DNA from: Candidatus Syntropharchaeum butanivorans
GTDB taxonomy: Archaea; Halobacteriota; Syntropharchaeia; Syntropharchaeales; Syntropharchaeaceae
DNA length: 64,000 nt
Direction of reading: 5' to 3'
NCBI GenBank assembly: GCA_001766825.1
Contig: LYOR01000004.1
Span: 62,001 to 126,000, forward strand
Part shown: piece by piece, positions 26,352 through 36,106 of the stretch
Layout of the letters: the number at the start of each line of letters is the position of its first letter
How positions within the stretch are numbered: the first letter of the stretch is position 1
Position numbers and translations under genes: made by a program
Notes under the pieces: generated by a model
What the model saw: the letters and a program-made list of their open reading frames with translations, nothing else
What the model was told of the DNA's origin: nothing
Databases searched by the model: none

Positions 26352-26471
26352 AATAAGATTCGAAGATTATTGCAGGATTATGAAGCTTTCTATATGGTCT
26401 CTACCAGCTCAAGGTAACGTAACTGTGTCCGGTCAGGTTAAGTTTAATGGAGACTGTCTGAACGGTATAAC

Positions 26472-26485
26472 ACAAACTTTATATT
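26472..26485 (+). promoter_or_regulatory. atwA promoter (BRE/TATA)
   Basis: ACAAA followed by CTTTATATT lies 54 bases upstream of the atwA ATG, with a CGGAGG ribosome-binding site at about 26527-26532. The same CTTTATATT box occurs before the binding lipoprotein gene at 53.2 kb. A leader of roughly 30 bases is implied. Confidence 0.5.
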
Positions 26486-26538
26486 CAGGTTCCCCGTAGT
26501 ATGACCTTCGTGACGTGAGTTGAATCGGAGGCCTGTAA

Positions 26539-28152
26539 ATGTCAAAGAATGAGGATTTCATCACGGTCGAGGGGCTGCGTGTGTACATGGGTGGTGTCGC
26601 GGTCCTCGATGATATAAACTTCAGGATAAAGGAAGGAGAAGGTTTTGGTATTCTTGGAAAGAGTGGATCCGGTAAGTCGGTTCTCATGCACTCGATGCGT
26701 GGTACCCGGGAGTATAAACCGGATAAGGGGAGCATCATCTACCGTGTTGCGCTCTGCCCGAATATCGAGCGGTGTGGGTGGGCGGAGCCACCGAGCAGGG
26801 CAGGTGAGCCCTGCCCGAAGTGTGGCCAGATACTCGAGATCAAAGAGGTCAACATCTGGGATTGTGACCCCCAGCTTCGCCATAACATCTACAACCGCCT
26901 CTCACTCATGATGCAGCGAACATTTGCGATCTACGGTGAGATGGCGGTCATACAGAACATCGAGGAGGCGCTCAAGGATATAGACTACCCGAAGGAGAAG
27001 CGTGTTGCGAAGATCATGGAGCTCCTGAACAGGGTCGAGCTCGTCCACCGCAGCCTCCACATCGCGAGGGATCTGAGCGGTGGTGAGAAGCAGCGGGTTG
27101 TGCTTGCCAGGCACTTAGCACTTGATCCAATAGCCCTATATGCAGATGAACCCACCGGCACACTCGACCCGATCACGGCAGATACCGTTCACCGCGTGCT
27201 GAGGCAGGAGATTGAGCGTGGCATGACGATGATCATCACATCCCACTGGCTCCATGCGATCGAGCAGCTCACAGACCATGGGATCGTCCTGGAGGATGGA
27301 CGCATCATCGCGGCAGGAAAGACCACAGAGATCTCTGAGAAGCTCAGGGGAGGGTACGAGGAGTTTGAACGGGGAGAGATCGAGGCCGCAGCCCCGAAGG
27401 TTAAGATCGAGAACTGCAGCAAGAGCTTCTACGTTGCAGACCGTGGTGGGATGGTCCATGCTGTGAAGAACATAAACCTCACGATCAACGAGGGTGAGAT
27501 ATTCGGTATCGTCGGTGTGAGCGGTGCAGGAAAGACCACACTCGGAAAGATGCTTGCAGGCCTCCAGACGACATCATCCGGGAGGATCCTCATCCGTATC
27601 GGGGATGACTGGATCGATATGAATGAGCCGGGTGAGTACGGGCGTGGCAGGGCAACCCCATACATCTCGATACTCCACCAGGAGTACGGGCTCTACCACC
27701 ACTCAACGATCGTCGAGAACCTCACAGACTCCATCGGGCTCACGATGCCCGCAGAGATCGCGCGCATGAAGGCGAGGGAGATCCTGAAGATGGTCGGGTT
27801 CGATGAGAAGCGGATCGATGATATCCTCCAGTCGATGCCGGATGAGCTCGGGGTCGGGGAGCAGCATCGTATCGCACTCGCCCGTGCACTCATGACAGAG
27901 CCGGACATCCTGATCCTGGATGAGCCCACAGGCACGATCGACTCACTCACGCTCAACGATGTGATCCGGGCAATCCTCAGATCGAGGAAGGAGCTGAACC
28001 AGACCTACATCATCATGTCCCATGATGTGGACTTCGTTGAGCGTGTATGTGACCGTGCGATGCTCATGAGCGGTGGAGAGATGGTCAAGGTCGGGGAGCC
28101 ATCCGAGATCGTGAAGCTCTTCAAGGAGAGGGAGAAGGTTATGGGGGCATGA
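26539..28152 (+). CDS. atwA: Methyl-CoM reductase activation component A2 (double ABC ATPase)
   Basis: AtwA is the ATP-carrying component used to reductively activate Ni(I)-F430 in MCR. The 537-residue product has two ABC domains: Walker [11 protein letters not shown] and [10 protein letters not shown], signatures [10 protein letters not shown] and the degenerate [11 protein letters not shown], and Walker B motifs ending DEPTGT in both halves. A four-cysteine insert in the first domain (CPNIERC, CPKC) is typical of this family. It is cytoplasmic with no membrane segments. Its presence with mcrBG and comB shows that the host runs CoM-dependent metabolism. A tRNA-Ala gene follows 9 bases downstream. 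Confidence 0.94.
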   Translation: MSKNEDFITVEGLRVYMGGVAVLDDINFRIKEGEGFGILGKSGSGKSVLMHSMRGTREYKPDKGSIIYRVALCPNIERCGWAEPPSRAGEPCPKCGQILEIKEVNIWDCDPQLRHNIYNRLSLMMQRTFAIYGEMAVIQNIEEALKDIDYPKEKRVAKIMELLNRVELVHRSLHIARDLSGGEKQRVVLARHLALDPIALYADEPTGTLDPITADTVHRVLRQEIERGMTMIITSHWLHAIEQLTDHGIVLEDGRIIAAGKTTEISEKLRGGYEEFERGEIEAAAPKVKIENCSKSFYVADRGGMVHAVKNINLTINEGEIFGIVGVSGAGKTTLGKMLAGLQTTSSGRILIRIGDDWIDMNEPGEYGRGRATPYISILHQEYGLYHHSTIVENLTDSIGLTMPAEIARMKAREILKMVGFDEKRIDDILQSMPDELGVGEQHRIALARALMTEPDILILDEPTGTIDSLTLNDVIRAILRSRKELNQTYIIMSHDVDFVERVCDRAMLMSGGEMVKVGEPSEIVKLFKEREKVMGA

Positions 28153-28161
28153 TCCCCGAGA

Positions 28162-28233
28162 GGGCCGGTAGATCAGGGGTAGATCGCCACCTTGGCATGG
28201 TGGAGGCCTCGGGTTCGAATCCCGACCGGTCCA
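28162..28233 (+). tRNA. tRNA-Ala (GGC)
   Basis: Cloverleaf with acceptor GGGCCGG/CCGGTCC including G3:U70, D arm GATC/GATC, anticodon stem CCACC/GGTGG with loop TTGGCAT (anticodon GGC), T arm TCGGG-TTCGAAT-CCCGA and A73. It reads GCC/GCU. No intron and no encoded CCA. It is the second alanine tRNA in this window, 11 kb from the first. Confidence 0.96.
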
Positions 28234-28251
28234 TTTTTGAGGAGATCCCGG

Positions 28252-28854
28252 ATGTATGAGAAGGAGTTCATCTCAAGCCTCACCCCGAAGCAGCTTCATT
28301 ATCTCAAGAACGCAAGGGTAGGGGTTGTCGGTGGAGGGGTTATCGTGGAGCTCCTCCAGAGATGGCACTTCAAAGAGATAAGGGTGCTTGATGTTGTGGT
28401 CCAGCTCAATCATTTGTATATGGATCCTTTCTTCAAGAAGGAGGATGTTGGAAGGTTTGCGACTTATGAACCGCTCACAGAGGATATCTGCATAAAGGTG
28501 AGCGAGATGCCGGAGTCTATTGATGGTTTCAAGTATGAGCTGCGGGGAGTTGATCTTGTGATCGGGTTCTGTGACCAGAAGACCGTCGCGGTTGCAGCAC
28601 GGGAGCTTGGGGTCCCGTTTATATCCTCGGGTCTCATCACAACATTCTTACCCGATGGTCTGAGGTTTGAGGAGACCAGTATCCCTGATCCTATCATCCT
28701 TAACCCATCCCTCACCTCGATGATGAGATCGATCCAGTCATTCGAGGCTGTCAAGCTATTGACAGGTATAGGGTACCCGCTCTTTGCTCCGGAGGCAATA
28801 AAGATAGATCTTCTGAACTATGAGCTTAAGAGGGTAAGGGTGGGTCGCTTATGA
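28252..28854 (+). CDS. ThiF/E1-like protein with altered nucleotide loop
   Basis: The 200-residue product resembles the adenylation domain of ThiF/MoeB/E1 enzymes: an N-terminal beta-strand and glycine loop (RVGVVGGGVIVELL, residues 22-35), then PFFKKEDVGRF like the E1 DVG motif, and GFCDQKTVAVAARELGVPFISSG in place of the Asp-containing metal region. The canonical GxGGxG loop and the NRQ catalytic stretch are not preserved (QLNHLYMDPF instead), and there is no CxxC zinc motif or catalytic-Cys domain. It may be a divergent adenylyltransferase or a non-catalytic relative. GGAG precedes ATG 28252. The M24 peptidase gene overlaps its end by 4 bases. Confidence 0.7.
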   Translation: MYEKEFISSLTPKQLHYLKNARVGVVGGGVIVELLQRWHFKEIRVLDVVVQLNHLYMDPFFKKEDVGRFATYEPLTEDICIKVSEMPESIDGFKYELRGVDLVIGFCDQKTVAVAARELGVPFISSGLITTFLPDGLRFEETSIPDPIILNPSLTSMMRSIQSFEAVKLLTGIGYPLFAPEAIKIDLLNYELKRVRVGRL

Positions 28855-29942
28855 CTGCAGATGATGATTTGATGCTCTTTTTCGCAGATAGCATCCGTAA
28901 CGAGAATATGTATTACCTCACACGCTTTCTCGCAGAGGATCCATTTATCTATCTTGGCGATGGAGAAAGGAAGGAGATCCTTCTCACATCCTCACTTGAG
29001 ATAAATCGCGCAAGGGAGGAGTCACGTGTAAGCGATATCCGTCTCATATCGGATTATGCAGATTCAGATCCACGGGATATAGCCACTGTGTTAATAAAGC
29101 TTCTCAGGGATGAAGGCATCAAGAGGGTTCAGGTTGAGAAGGGCTTTCCAGTATACATCGCTGACAGGCTCCGGGCTGAGGGTGTAGAGCTTCTGGTCAG
29201 GGATCTTTTGGTTGAGCAAAGGGCAGTTAAAAGGGAGGATGAGATCTCAATGATAAGAACCGTTCAGCAGGCAACATCTTCTGCAATGCAGCGTGCAATC
29301 GATCTTATAAGGTCGTCTAGGATGAGAGAGGGGGCCTTAACATCAGAAGATGTCAAAATGCGAATCCTACACACGTTGATCGATCTCGGGTGTGAATCAG
29401 GGGAACCGATCGTTGCGTGCGGGAAGGATGCTGCGAACCCCCACTCGACCGGATCCGGAAAGCTCCTCCCCGATGAACCAATCGTGATAGATATCTTTCC
29501 CCGTGGGATGAGAAGCCGTTACTTTGCAGATATGACAAGAACCGTTATTCTTGGGGAGCCCTCAGAGGAGGTGCTGGATATGTACGATGCGGTGCTTGAT
29601 GCACAGAAACGGGCGATCTCGATGGTAAAAGCTGGTGTTGATGCCGCAGATATCCATAACGCGGTCAATGATATCTTTGAGGCAAGAGGATATGGAACAC
29701 TCAGAAAAAGGTCAGAATCAGGCTTTATACACATAACAGGGCATGGCGTTGGGTTATCACTTCATGAGCCTCCCTTCATCGGGGATAAGAAGTATATACT
29801 CAAACCAGGGAATGTTATAACAATTGAACCAGGGCTTTATATCCCGTCTGTAGGTGGTGTGAGGATAGAGGATCTTCTTGTTGTCAAAAAGACGGGTTTT
29901 GAGAATCTGACGAGGTTTCCAAAGGAGAGCATCCGCCTATGA
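28851..29942 (+). CDS. M24 family metallopeptidase (Xaa-Pro dipeptidase-like)
   Basis: A cytoplasmic peptidase, probably a prolidase or aminopeptidase P-type enzyme that cleaves Xaa-Pro bonds. The 363-residue product has an N-terminal creatinase-like domain (1-130). The pita-bread catalytic domain carries all five metal ligands: Asp in VIDIFPR, Asp in FADMTRT, His in GHGVGLSLHE, Glu in TIEPGLY and Glu in VRIEDL. The start overlaps the E1-like gene and its stop overlaps the PHP gene, so the three are coupled. Confidence 0.9.
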   Translation: MTADDDLMLFFADSIRNENMYYLTRFLAEDPFIYLGDGERKEILLTSSLEINRAREESRVSDIRLISDYADSDPRDIATVLIKLLRDEGIKRVQVEKGFPVYIADRLRAEGVELLVRDLLVEQRAVKREDEISMIRTVQQATSSAMQRAIDLIRSSRMREGALTSEDVKMRILHTLIDLGCESGEPIVACGKDAANPHSTGSGKLLPDEPIVIDIFPRGMRSRYFADMTRTVILGEPSEEVLDMYDAVLDAQKRAISMVKAGVDAADIHNAVNDIFEARGYGTLRKRSESGFIHITGHGVGLSLHEPPFIGDKKYILKPGNVITIEPGLYIPSVGGVRIEDLLVVKKTGFENLTRFPKESIRL

Positions 29943-30577
29943 GATACGATCTTCACATACATTCGAGGTACTCACCCGACAGCATGCTCGAGATCAGGGA
30001 GATCGTGAAGGTTGCCGTCAGAAAAGGTCTGCAGGGGATTGCTATAACCGATCACAACACGATAAAAGGGGGTCTTGCTGCAAAGAAGCTGAACGTACCG
30101 GATCTTGAGATAATCTGTGGATGTGAGTTTAAGACCGAGTGTGGTGAGGTCATCGGGTTGTTTTTAACAGAGGAGCTCGGGAGATCTGGGCGCGGGGTGG
30201 AGGAGATCATCGATGAGATAAGGGATCAGGGAGGTATTGTGGTCGTACCACATCCGTTTGACAGGTTGAGATCCAGCATCGATCCTTTAAGATACAGGGA
30301 GCGGATAGATGCGATCGAGGCGATGAATGCACGATCACTTCTTGACCGTTACAACGAGAAGGCAGCAGCGTTTGGCAGTACCTGGGGAGTTGCGCTTGTT
30401 GGCGGGAGTGATGCTCACACACGCTCTGAGATAGGACGTGCATGGACCTATTTTGAGGGGGATGATCTGAGGGATGCCATTGTGAGGGGTGAGACCATGG
30501 CAGGCGGGAAGCGCTCGTGTGTACTCAATCGGGCGATTTCCTTCTCAGTTAAACTTTTAAAGAAGATTGGATATTAG
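29939..30577 (+). CDS. PHP-domain metal-dependent phosphoesterase
   Basis: The 212-residue product is a stand-alone PHP domain. It has the metal-binding blocks DLHIHSRYSPD at the N-terminus, ITDHNTIKG near residue 36, GCEFKTECGEVIGLF, HPFDRLRSS, and a C-terminal GGSDAHTRSEIG. Related proteins hydrolyse phosphoesters, such as 3',5'-nucleotide bisphosphates or histidinol phosphate; the true substrate here is unknown. ATG 29939 overlaps the M24 stop. rps14 follows 27 bases downstream. Confidence 0.87.
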   Translation: MRYDLHIHSRYSPDSMLEIREIVKVAVRKGLQGIAITDHNTIKGGLAAKKLNVPDLEIICGCEFKTECGEVIGLFLTEELGRSGRGVEEIIDEIRDQGGIVVVPHPFDRLRSSIDPLRYRERIDAIEAMNARSLLDRYNEKAAAFGSTWGVALVGGSDAHTRSEIGRAWTYFEGDDLRDAIVRGETMAGGKRSCVLNRAISFSVKLLKKIGY

Positions 30578-30604
30578 CTACCGTAGCGAAGATCAGGTGA
30601 TTGA

Positions 30605-30748
30605 TTGAGGAAGAAGTTTGGAAGAGGTGCGAATGAGTGCAGGCGTTGCGGGCGCAAGCAGGGGTTGATCCGTAAGTATGGTATCTACCTCTGCAGGCAG
30701 TGCTTCAGGGAGATAGCAAAGAAGATGGGGTTTGAGAAGTATAATTAG
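30605..30748 (+). CDS. rps14: Ribosomal protein S14, zinc-binding type
   Basis: A 47-residue small-subunit protein. The sequence includes [21 protein letters not shown] and [14 protein letters not shown], giving four zinc-ligand cysteines (CxxC...CxxC). It starts with TTG at 30605: an in-frame TGA lies immediately upstream and GGTGA provides a ribosome-binding site 5 bases ahead, so no ATG alternative exists. It heads a short S14-S8-L6-L32e run. rpl5, the usual gene upstream, is missing from this place. Confidence 0.93.
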   Translation: MRKKFGRGANECRRCGRKQGLIRKYGIYLCRQCFREIAKKMGFEKYN

Positions 30749-30757
30749 GTGATTGCG

Positions 30758-31147
30758 ATGCTCTTAGATCCACTGGCAAATGCGATGTCCTGTATAAAGA
30801 ACGCGGAAAGTACCGGTAAACCTTCCTGTGTTGTCAAGCCAGCCTCAAAGCTCATCGGCGCCGTCCTGAGGGTGATGGAGGAGGCCGGGTACGTGAGGGA
30901 CTTTGAGTTCATCGATGATGGTAAGAGCGGAATATTTCTCGTGGGGCTTAATGGAAGGATCAACAGGTGCGGGGTCATTAAGCCACGGTATCCTGTAAAG
31001 AAGGATGAGTTTGAGAAGTATGAGAAGCGTTTTCTCCCTGCAAGAGGTGTTGGAATTCTCATTGTCACAACCCCACAGGGCGTGATCTCGCACCATGAGT
31101 CGAAGAAGAGAGGTATTGGTGGGAGCCTGCTCGCGTATGTTTACTAA
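30758..31147 (+). CDS. rps8: Ribosomal protein S8
   Basis: Small-subunit protein contacting the 16S central domain. The 129-residue product begins [18 protein letters not shown], the family N-terminus, and ends with [30 protein letters not shown], the conserved C-terminal domain. ATG 30758 has AGGTGA 5 bases ahead; a GTG at 30749 is a weaker alternative. It overlaps rpl6 by 11 bases. Confidence 0.95.
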   Translation: MLLDPLANAMSCIKNAESTGKPSCVVKPASKLIGAVLRVMEEAGYVRDFEFIDDGKSGIFLVGLNGRINRCGVIKPRYPVKKDEFEKYEKRFLPARGVGILIVTTPQGVISHHESKKRGIGGSLLAYVY

Positions 31148-31673
31148 GGAGATACCTATACCGGATGGTGTGGACGTCGTGATCGAAGGGAGGACGGTGA
31201 CAGTAGCGAAGGATGGGACCAGGCTCACCCGGGAGCTGTGGCATCCTGCGATTACAATCCGCAGGTCAGATAATCATATCGAGGTTTCGACCGGGAGCCC
31301 AAGAAAGAAGGTCCAGGCACTCACAGGTACATTTGCAGCCCATATCAGGAATATGATCGAGGGTGTTACGAAGGGTTTTGAGTATCGGATGAAGGTGGTG
31401 TATGCTCACTTCCCGATACAGCTCAGGGTTGAAGGGGATCATCTCGTCATCGAGAACTTTCTCGGGGAGCGTGCGCCAAGACGTGCGAGGATAATGGAGG
31501 GCGCATCTGTCAGGATCGATGGGTCAGAGCTTATCATTACAGGTGCCGATAAGGAGGCTGTGGGGCAGACCGCGGGTAATATTGAGCAAGCCACCCGGAT
31601 AAAGAGGCGAGATCCTCGTGTCTTCCAGGATGGCATCTATATCATCTCAAAATCGGTGGGTGGAAGTTCATGA
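31137..31673 (+). CDS. rpl6: Ribosomal protein L6
   Basis: Large-subunit protein near the sarcin-ricin loop. The 178-residue product, from ATG 31137 ([12 protein letters not shown]), has the two repeated L6 folds and the conserved [26 protein letters not shown] and [10 protein letters not shown]. It starts inside the end of rps8 and its stop overlaps the rpl32e start, so translation is coupled throughout the block. Confidence 0.95.
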   Translation: MFTKEIPIPDGVDVVIEGRTVTVAKDGTRLTRELWHPAITIRRSDNHIEVSTGSPRKKVQALTGTFAAHIRNMIEGVTKGFEYRMKVVYAHFPIQLRVEGDHLVIENFLGERAPRRARIMEGASVRIDGSELIITGADKEAVGQTAGNIEQATRIKRRDPRVFQDGIYIISKSVGGSS

Positions 31674-32062
31674 ACGAGAAAGAGAGGCTTCTCAGGGTTA
31701 GAGCAAGAGAGAAACGGGAATTTAAGCGGTATGATGCTCATAAGAAGAAGAAGCTTGATAACAGGTGGCGAAGACCCCGCGGTCTTCATAACAAGCTTAG
31801 ACGGCATATACGAGCCAAAGGAAGATACGTTCAGGCAGGTTTTGGCTCACCCAGGCTTGTGCGTGGGCTTCATGCAAGTGGGCTCCGTGAGGTTCTTGTC
31901 ACATCACCCGCAGGTCTCGATGGGCTTGACCCTTCTGAGTGTGCCATCAGGATCGGGTCGACCGTGGGGAGGAAAAAGAGGCTCATCATCCAGGAACGTG
32001 CTGCTGAGCTTGGCTTGAAGGTTTTAAACCCGCTCAAGCTCGAAGAGCAAAAAGAGTCCTGA
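31670..32062 (+). CDS. rpl32e: Ribosomal protein L32e
   Basis: Large-subunit protein specific to archaea and eukaryotes. The 130-residue product carries the conserved basic stretch FKRYDAHKKKKLDNRWRRPRG and GFGSPRLVRGLHASGLREVLV. In most archaea rpl19e, rpl18, rps5 and others follow; here cobA follows after a promoter-like gap, so the spc-type operon ends at this gene. Confidence 0.94.
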   Translation: MNEKERLLRVRAREKREFKRYDAHKKKKLDNRWRRPRGLHNKLRRHIRAKGRYVQAGFGSPRLVRGLHASGLREVLVTSPAGLDGLDPSECAIRIGSTVGRKKRLIIQERAAELGLKVLNPLKLEEQKES

Positions 32063-32125
32063 GAGGCGCAAAGTATTTATTCTCTCATCCGCAACCTCTT
32101 CTTATTAAATTAAAGTATTTCTTGA

Positions 32126-32680
32126 ATGGATGGTGGAGGGATGGAGGAGCGACATCTGAAGAAAGGGTATGTTCACGTCTATACCGGGAATGGGAAGGGG
32201 AAGACGACTGCAGCCTTAGGGCTCGCGTTTCGGGCGGTGGGACATGGGTTCAAGGTCCACATCATCCAGTTCATAAAGGCGATAAAGAAGAAGGAGTACT
32301 ATGGTGAGCTTGTAGCTGCCGAAGCTCATCATAACCTCACGATCGCCCAGTTCGGGGTTGGTTTTCTCGGCACCCACTCTGCAGATGTGGACAAGGCTGT
32401 TGCCAACCAGGCACTCCGGTATGCAAAGGAGGTTATCGCATCGAGGAAGTATGACCTTATAATCCTGGATGAGATCAATATCGCGATTCACTACAGGCTC
32501 ATCGATATGGATGAGGTCATAGAGATGATAAAGAACAAGCCAGAGGAGCTTGAACTTGTTCTGACAGGAAGATACGCGCCACCTGAAATCATGGATCTTG
32601 CAGACTATGTGACAGAGATGAAGCTGATAAAGCATCCATATCTCAATAATGTGAAGAGCAGGGCCGGGATTGAGTACTGA
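32126..32680 (+). CDS. cobA: Cob(I)yrinic acid a,c-diamide adenosyltransferase
   Basis: CobA/BtuR-type enzyme that adenosylates cobalt in corrinoid synthesis or salvage. The 184-residue product has the P-loop YTGNGKGKTTAALGLAFRA, then DLIILDEINIAI and the C-terminal YVTEMKLIKHPY motif. Corrinoids are needed by the CoM methyltransferase elsewhere in the window. An AT-rich TATA-like stretch precedes the gene (AAAGTATTTATTC, about 50 bases upstream). ATG 32141 is an alternative start, but its ribosome site is too close. Confidence 0.93.
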   Translation: MDGGGMEERHLKKGYVHVYTGNGKGKTTAALGLAFRAVGHGFKVHIIQFIKAIKKKEYYGELVAAEAHHNLTIAQFGVGFLGTHSADVDKAVANQALRYAKEVIASRKYDLIILDEINIAIHYRLIDMDEVIEMIKNKPEELELVLTGRYAPPEIMDLADYVTEMKLIKHPYLNNVKSRAGIEY

Positions 32681-32700
32681 GGGTAATGGTCCAGAGCCTC

Positions 32701-33432
32701 TTAATCCCCGAGTAGAGTACCGAGCCCGATCCCTCTTCCGCCTGATGTCCCTCCCTGCTTAAGGGGCATGTGTGGAAAGAGGGCTGCAGCGAGGTTTGCG
32801 AGTGAGAGTGACTGGAGGATGACTCTACCAGGGCCTCTCAGCCTTGTCAGAAAGATCCCTTCACCCCCGAAGAGCATTGACTTGATCCCGCCGGCGGTGG
32901 TGATATCATACTCCACGCTCGCATCAAACCCGACAACAGAGCCTGTATCAACCTTGATAACCTCTCCCGCCTTAAGCTCCATCTCAACGAAGTCACCGCA
33001 TGCATGGATGAAGGCAACACCATCTCCACTCAGCTTCTCAAGAATAAATCCCTCCCCTCCGAAGAATCCTGCACCAAGCCGCTTTGTGAATGTGATCTCG
33101 AGGTTCACGCCACTCTCAGCACACAGGAACGCATCCTTCTGGGCGATAAACTCACCCCCTCCTCCAAGTGCTATCGGCTTTATCTTCCCCGGTACATTCC
33201 CTGCAAATGCGACATAACCTGGACCACCCCATGGTGTAAACTCGGTCATGAAGAGGGATTCACCCGCAAGCTTCCGCATAAGTCCCTTCAGAAGTCCACC
33301 CCTTACCTTTGCCTCCATCTGTATGTTATCGCTCATGTGGTTCATCGCACCGGCCTCAGCGTACACCCTCTCCCCCTCTGATAACCTCAATGTCACAATC
33401 TGGAGGTTATCGCCAGTGATCTCGTATTCCAT
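32701..33432 (-). CDS. AIM24/TIGR00266 family protein
   Basis: The 243-residue beta-rich protein belongs to the AIM24-like family (TIGR00266), of unknown biochemical function. Family traits are GERVYAEAGAMNHMSDNIQMEAKVRGG near the N-terminus, GGPGYVAFAGNVPGKI, and GGEGIFLTRLRGPGRVILQS near the C-terminus, followed by a glycine-rich tail. ATG 33432 is preferred over an upstream TTG. It is convergent with cobA and 42 bases downstream of the hsp20 stop. Confidence 0.85.
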   Translation of the reverse strand: MEYEITGDNLQIVTLRLSEGERVYAEAGAMNHMSDNIQMEAKVRGGLLKGLMRKLAGESLFMTEFTPWGGPGYVAFAGNVPGKIKPIALGGGGEFIAQKDAFLCAESGVNLEITFTKRLGAGFFGGEGFILEKLSGDGVAFIHACGDFVEMELKAGEVIKVDTGSVVGFDASVEYDITTAGGIKSMLFGGEGIFLTRLRGPGRVILQSLSLANLAAALFPHMPLKQGGTSGGRGIGLGTLLGD

Positions 33433-33474
33433 GGTTACCAATCAAGCCCTGTAACTTATAGCTCTTTCGTCTGA

Positions 33475-33792
33475 TCAGCTTGATCGCTGCTTGAGGATGA
33501 TCTCAAGAACCCCGTTTTTATAGTGTTTCTTGATCTCATCCGTCTCTACAGGGACGGGAAGCCAGATCTCCCTTGTATGGATATCCATGCCTCCAGTCGC
33601 ATGGATAACAAGTGTTCTCTCCTTCACACACACATGGATGCTCTCCTCATCGACCCCCAGAAGCTCACACGTTACGTGAATCTCACCATCCGCGAGGAAA
33701 AGATCCACGATTGGATCTCTGGGTGGAGTTGTGAAGACCTCCTCAGGCAGGTCAACCACAGCACCACGCGCTCGTCCGTCCTTACCCCTCAT
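33475..33792 (-). CDS. Hsp20/alpha-crystallin-type small heat-shock protein
   Basis: ATP-independent holdase. The visible 105-residue product is an alpha-crystallin domain: DPIVDLFLADGEIHVTCELLGV, ERTLVIHATG, and the terminal YKNGVLEIILKQ (the GVL motif). It is shorter than usual, with a minimal N-terminal arm. The same frame stays open about 100 bases upstream (coding-like, rich in Leu/Asp/Glu) without ATG, GTG or TTG, so either ATG 33792 is the start or an unusual start codon is used. It lies downstream of cdc48 on the same strand. Confidence 0.85.
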   Translation of the reverse strand: MRGKDGRARGAVVDLPEEVFTTPPRDPIVDLFLADGEIHVTCELLGVDEESIHVCVKERTLVIHATGGMDIHTREIWLPVPVETDEIKKHYKNGVLEIILKQRSS

Positions 33793-33905
33793 AAGCTCGA
33801 TCTCGTCTATCAGGGTTCTTACAACCTCATCGAGATCGAGATACAGGTCTAATAACTCCTTCTTATCCTCGATACTTATCCCCCCTGTTCCTTAATGCAG
33901 AGTAT

Positions 33906-36098
33906 TCACATATAGGCGTATCTTGCAAACCCAACTGACTTCTCCTTGTAGTCCTTCAACCCCTCTTCAGATGTTGTTGGCTTTACCTTTGCAAGTGCCA
34001 TATCTATATGTTTCTTTCTTATTATTATACTTTTTGCCTCATCCTGGATCCTCTCTCTATCAGGATGTGACTCAAGGAACTCACGGATTACATTGAGAAC
34101 CGCCTCACGGCAGACAAGCTCGATATCAGCCCCAACGTAACCCTCCATCTGGTTTGCAAACCATTCAAGATCGACGTCGTCCGCGATTCGCTTACCCTGG
34201 AGGTGAACCTTTATGATCTCCAGCCTCTCCTCCTTCGTTGGGGGACCCACGTAGATCAACCGCTCTATCCTGCCAGGTCTCAGAAGGGCTGGATCTACCA
34301 TGTCCGGCCTGTTTGTTGCGGCAATCACAACGACATCTTTGAGTTCTTCTATCCCATCAATTTCAGCGAGTATCTGGCTTATAACACGCTCTGTAGCATG
34401 AGAATCCGTCGAAATACCTCTGGACGGTGCAATGGAGTCTATCTCATCGAAGAAGACGATTGATGGTGCTGCCTGTTTCGCTTTTCTGAATATCTCCCTC
34501 ACAGCCTTCTCGCTCTCTCCTACCCACTTTGAGAAGAGCTCCGGGCCCTTGATCGAGATGAAGTTCGCCTTTGTCTCGTTCGCAACAGCCTTTGCAAGAA
34601 GTGTCTTACCTGTACCGGGTGGACCGAAGAGAAGGATACCCTTTGGAGGCTTTGCATCCAGCAGCTTGAAGAGCTCGGGATACTTAAGAGGCCATTCAAC
34701 AGCCTCTTTTAGCTCTTCTTTCGCTCTTTTAAGCCCTCCGACATCCTCCCATCTTACCTTTGGAATCTCAACATAAACCTCTCTGAGTGCAGATGGCTCG
34801 ACATTCTTCAACGCCTCGAAGAAATCAGCCTGTGTCACGGTGAGCTCATCGAGGACCTCCTGTGGGATCTCCTCTTCAAGATCGAGATCCGGAAGTATCC
34901 TCCGCAGGGCGTGCATCGCGGCCTCCTTGCAGAGGGTTGCAATGTCAGCGCCGACGAACCCATGTGTGATATCAGCGATCGCCTCCAGATCAACACTCGC
35001 ATCAAGTGGCATGCCCCGTGTGTGGATTTGGAGGATCTGTAGCCTCCCGACACGGTCAGGGATCCCGATCTCAATCTCCCTGTCAAACCTCCCACCTCTG
35101 CGCAGTGCCTCATCCAGGGCATCTGGACGGTTTGTTGCCGCTATTACAACGACCTCACCTCTCGACTTGAGCCCATCCATGAGGGAAAGGAGCTGCGCCA
35201 CGACCCGACGTTCAACCTCTCCAGTAACCTCCCCCCTCTTCGGAGCAATTGAATCCACTTCATCGATGAATATGATCGAAGGAGCGTTTCTTTCTGCTTC
35301 ATCAAACGTATCACGAAGTTGCTTCTCTGATTCACCATAGAACTTGTTCATGATCTCGGGACCGCCGATTGAGATGAAGTTCGCATCGGTCTCATTCGCA
35401 ACAGCCTTTGCAATCAGTGTTTTTCCACATCCAGGCGGTCCGTGGAGTAAGACGCCCCTGGGAGGATCTATTCCAAGCTTCTGGAATAGCTCGGGGTGTC
35501 TGAGTGGTAGCTCGACCATCTCTCTGATAAGTCCTATCTCCCGCTTCAGACCGCCGATATCCTCATAGGTTATCTGCGATCCGTATGCCTTCAGATCGAG
35601 CGACCGCTCCCTGAGGACAATTTCAGTATTTTTTGTGACTATGACAATCCCTTTCGGTGTTGTGGAAGTTACGATGAAGGTTAACGGGTTTCCGAGCATC
35701 TCAAGGCGGATGTTCTGCCCCTTCATTAGGGCCCTTCCCTCAAGGATCTTGAGGAGGTATCTATCACCTCCAACGATCCTCAGGTGTTCTGTGGGAGAAA
35801 TCACAATCCGGGAAGCTTCTTTTGCCTCAACCTTTCTCACTATGACCTTATCGTCTATTCCAACACCAAGATTACCTCTGATGTTGCCGTCTATCCTTAT
35901 AACACCTTTTCCTGTATCATCTGAGTAGCCAGGCCACACAACCGCAGCGGCCTTGGACTTACCGGTAATCTCAATGACGTCCCCGCTCACAAGGTTGAGC
36001 TTCTGCATCACCCGAATATCAATCCTGGCGATACCTCGCCCCGCATCCCGGTGATATGCTTCCAGAACCTTCAGTACAACCTCTTCTCCGTCCTCCAT
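33906..36098 (-). CDS. cdc48: Cdc48/VCP-like AAA ATPase
   Basis: Hexameric unfoldase that feeds substrates to degradation and remodels complexes. The 730-residue product has the N-terminal double-psi barrel region (1-185), then D1 with Walker A GPPGCGKT and Walker [15 protein letters not shown], and D2 with GPPGTGKT and [14 protein letters not shown], plus second-region-of-homology motifs ATNRPD in both. The C-terminus ends AYM, resembling the HbYX tail that docks unfoldases on the proteasome. The FBP aldolase/phosphatase gene ends 8 bases upstream, so the two are likely cotranscribed. Confidence 0.96.
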   Translation of the reverse strand: MEDGEEVVLKVLEAYHRDAGRGIARIDIRVMQKLNLVSGDVIEITGKSKAAAVVWPGYSDDTGKGVIRIDGNIRGNLGVGIDDKVIVRKVEAKEASRIVISPTEHLRIVGGDRYLLKILEGRALMKGQNIRLEMLGNPLTFIVTSTTPKGIVIVTKNTEIVLRERSLDLKAYGSQITYEDIGGLKREIGLIREMVELPLRHPELFQKLGIDPPRGVLLHGPPGCGKTLIAKAVANETDANFISIGGPEIMNKFYGESEKQLRDTFDEAERNAPSIIFIDEVDSIAPKRGEVTGEVERRVVAQLLSLMDGLKSRGEVVVIAATNRPDALDEALRRGGRFDREIEIGIPDRVGRLQILQIHTRGMPLDASVDLEAIADITHGFVGADIATLCKEAAMHALRRILPDLDLEEEIPQEVLDELTVTQADFFEALKNVEPSALREVYVEIPKVRWEDVGGLKRAKEELKEAVEWPLKYPELFKLLDAKPPKGILLFGPPGTGKTLLAKAVANETKANFISIKGPELFSKWVGESEKAVREIFRKAKQAAPSIVFFDEIDSIAPSRGISTDSHATERVISQILAEIDGIEELKDVVVIAATNRPDMVDPALLRPGRIERLIYVGPPTKEERLEIIKVHLQGKRIADDVDLEWFANQMEGYVGADIELVCREAVLNVIREFLESHPDRERIQDEAKSIIIRKKHIDMALAKVKPTTSEEGLKDYKEKSVGFARYAYM

Positions 36099-36106
36099 AT
36101 ATCTCC

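Noticed and set aside
16768..28233. The two tRNA-Ala genes as attL/attR of one 11-kb island
   Set aside because: They share only the ordinary T-arm sequence, have different anticodons, and the DNA between them contains housekeeping genes with normal composition from 20.6 kb on.
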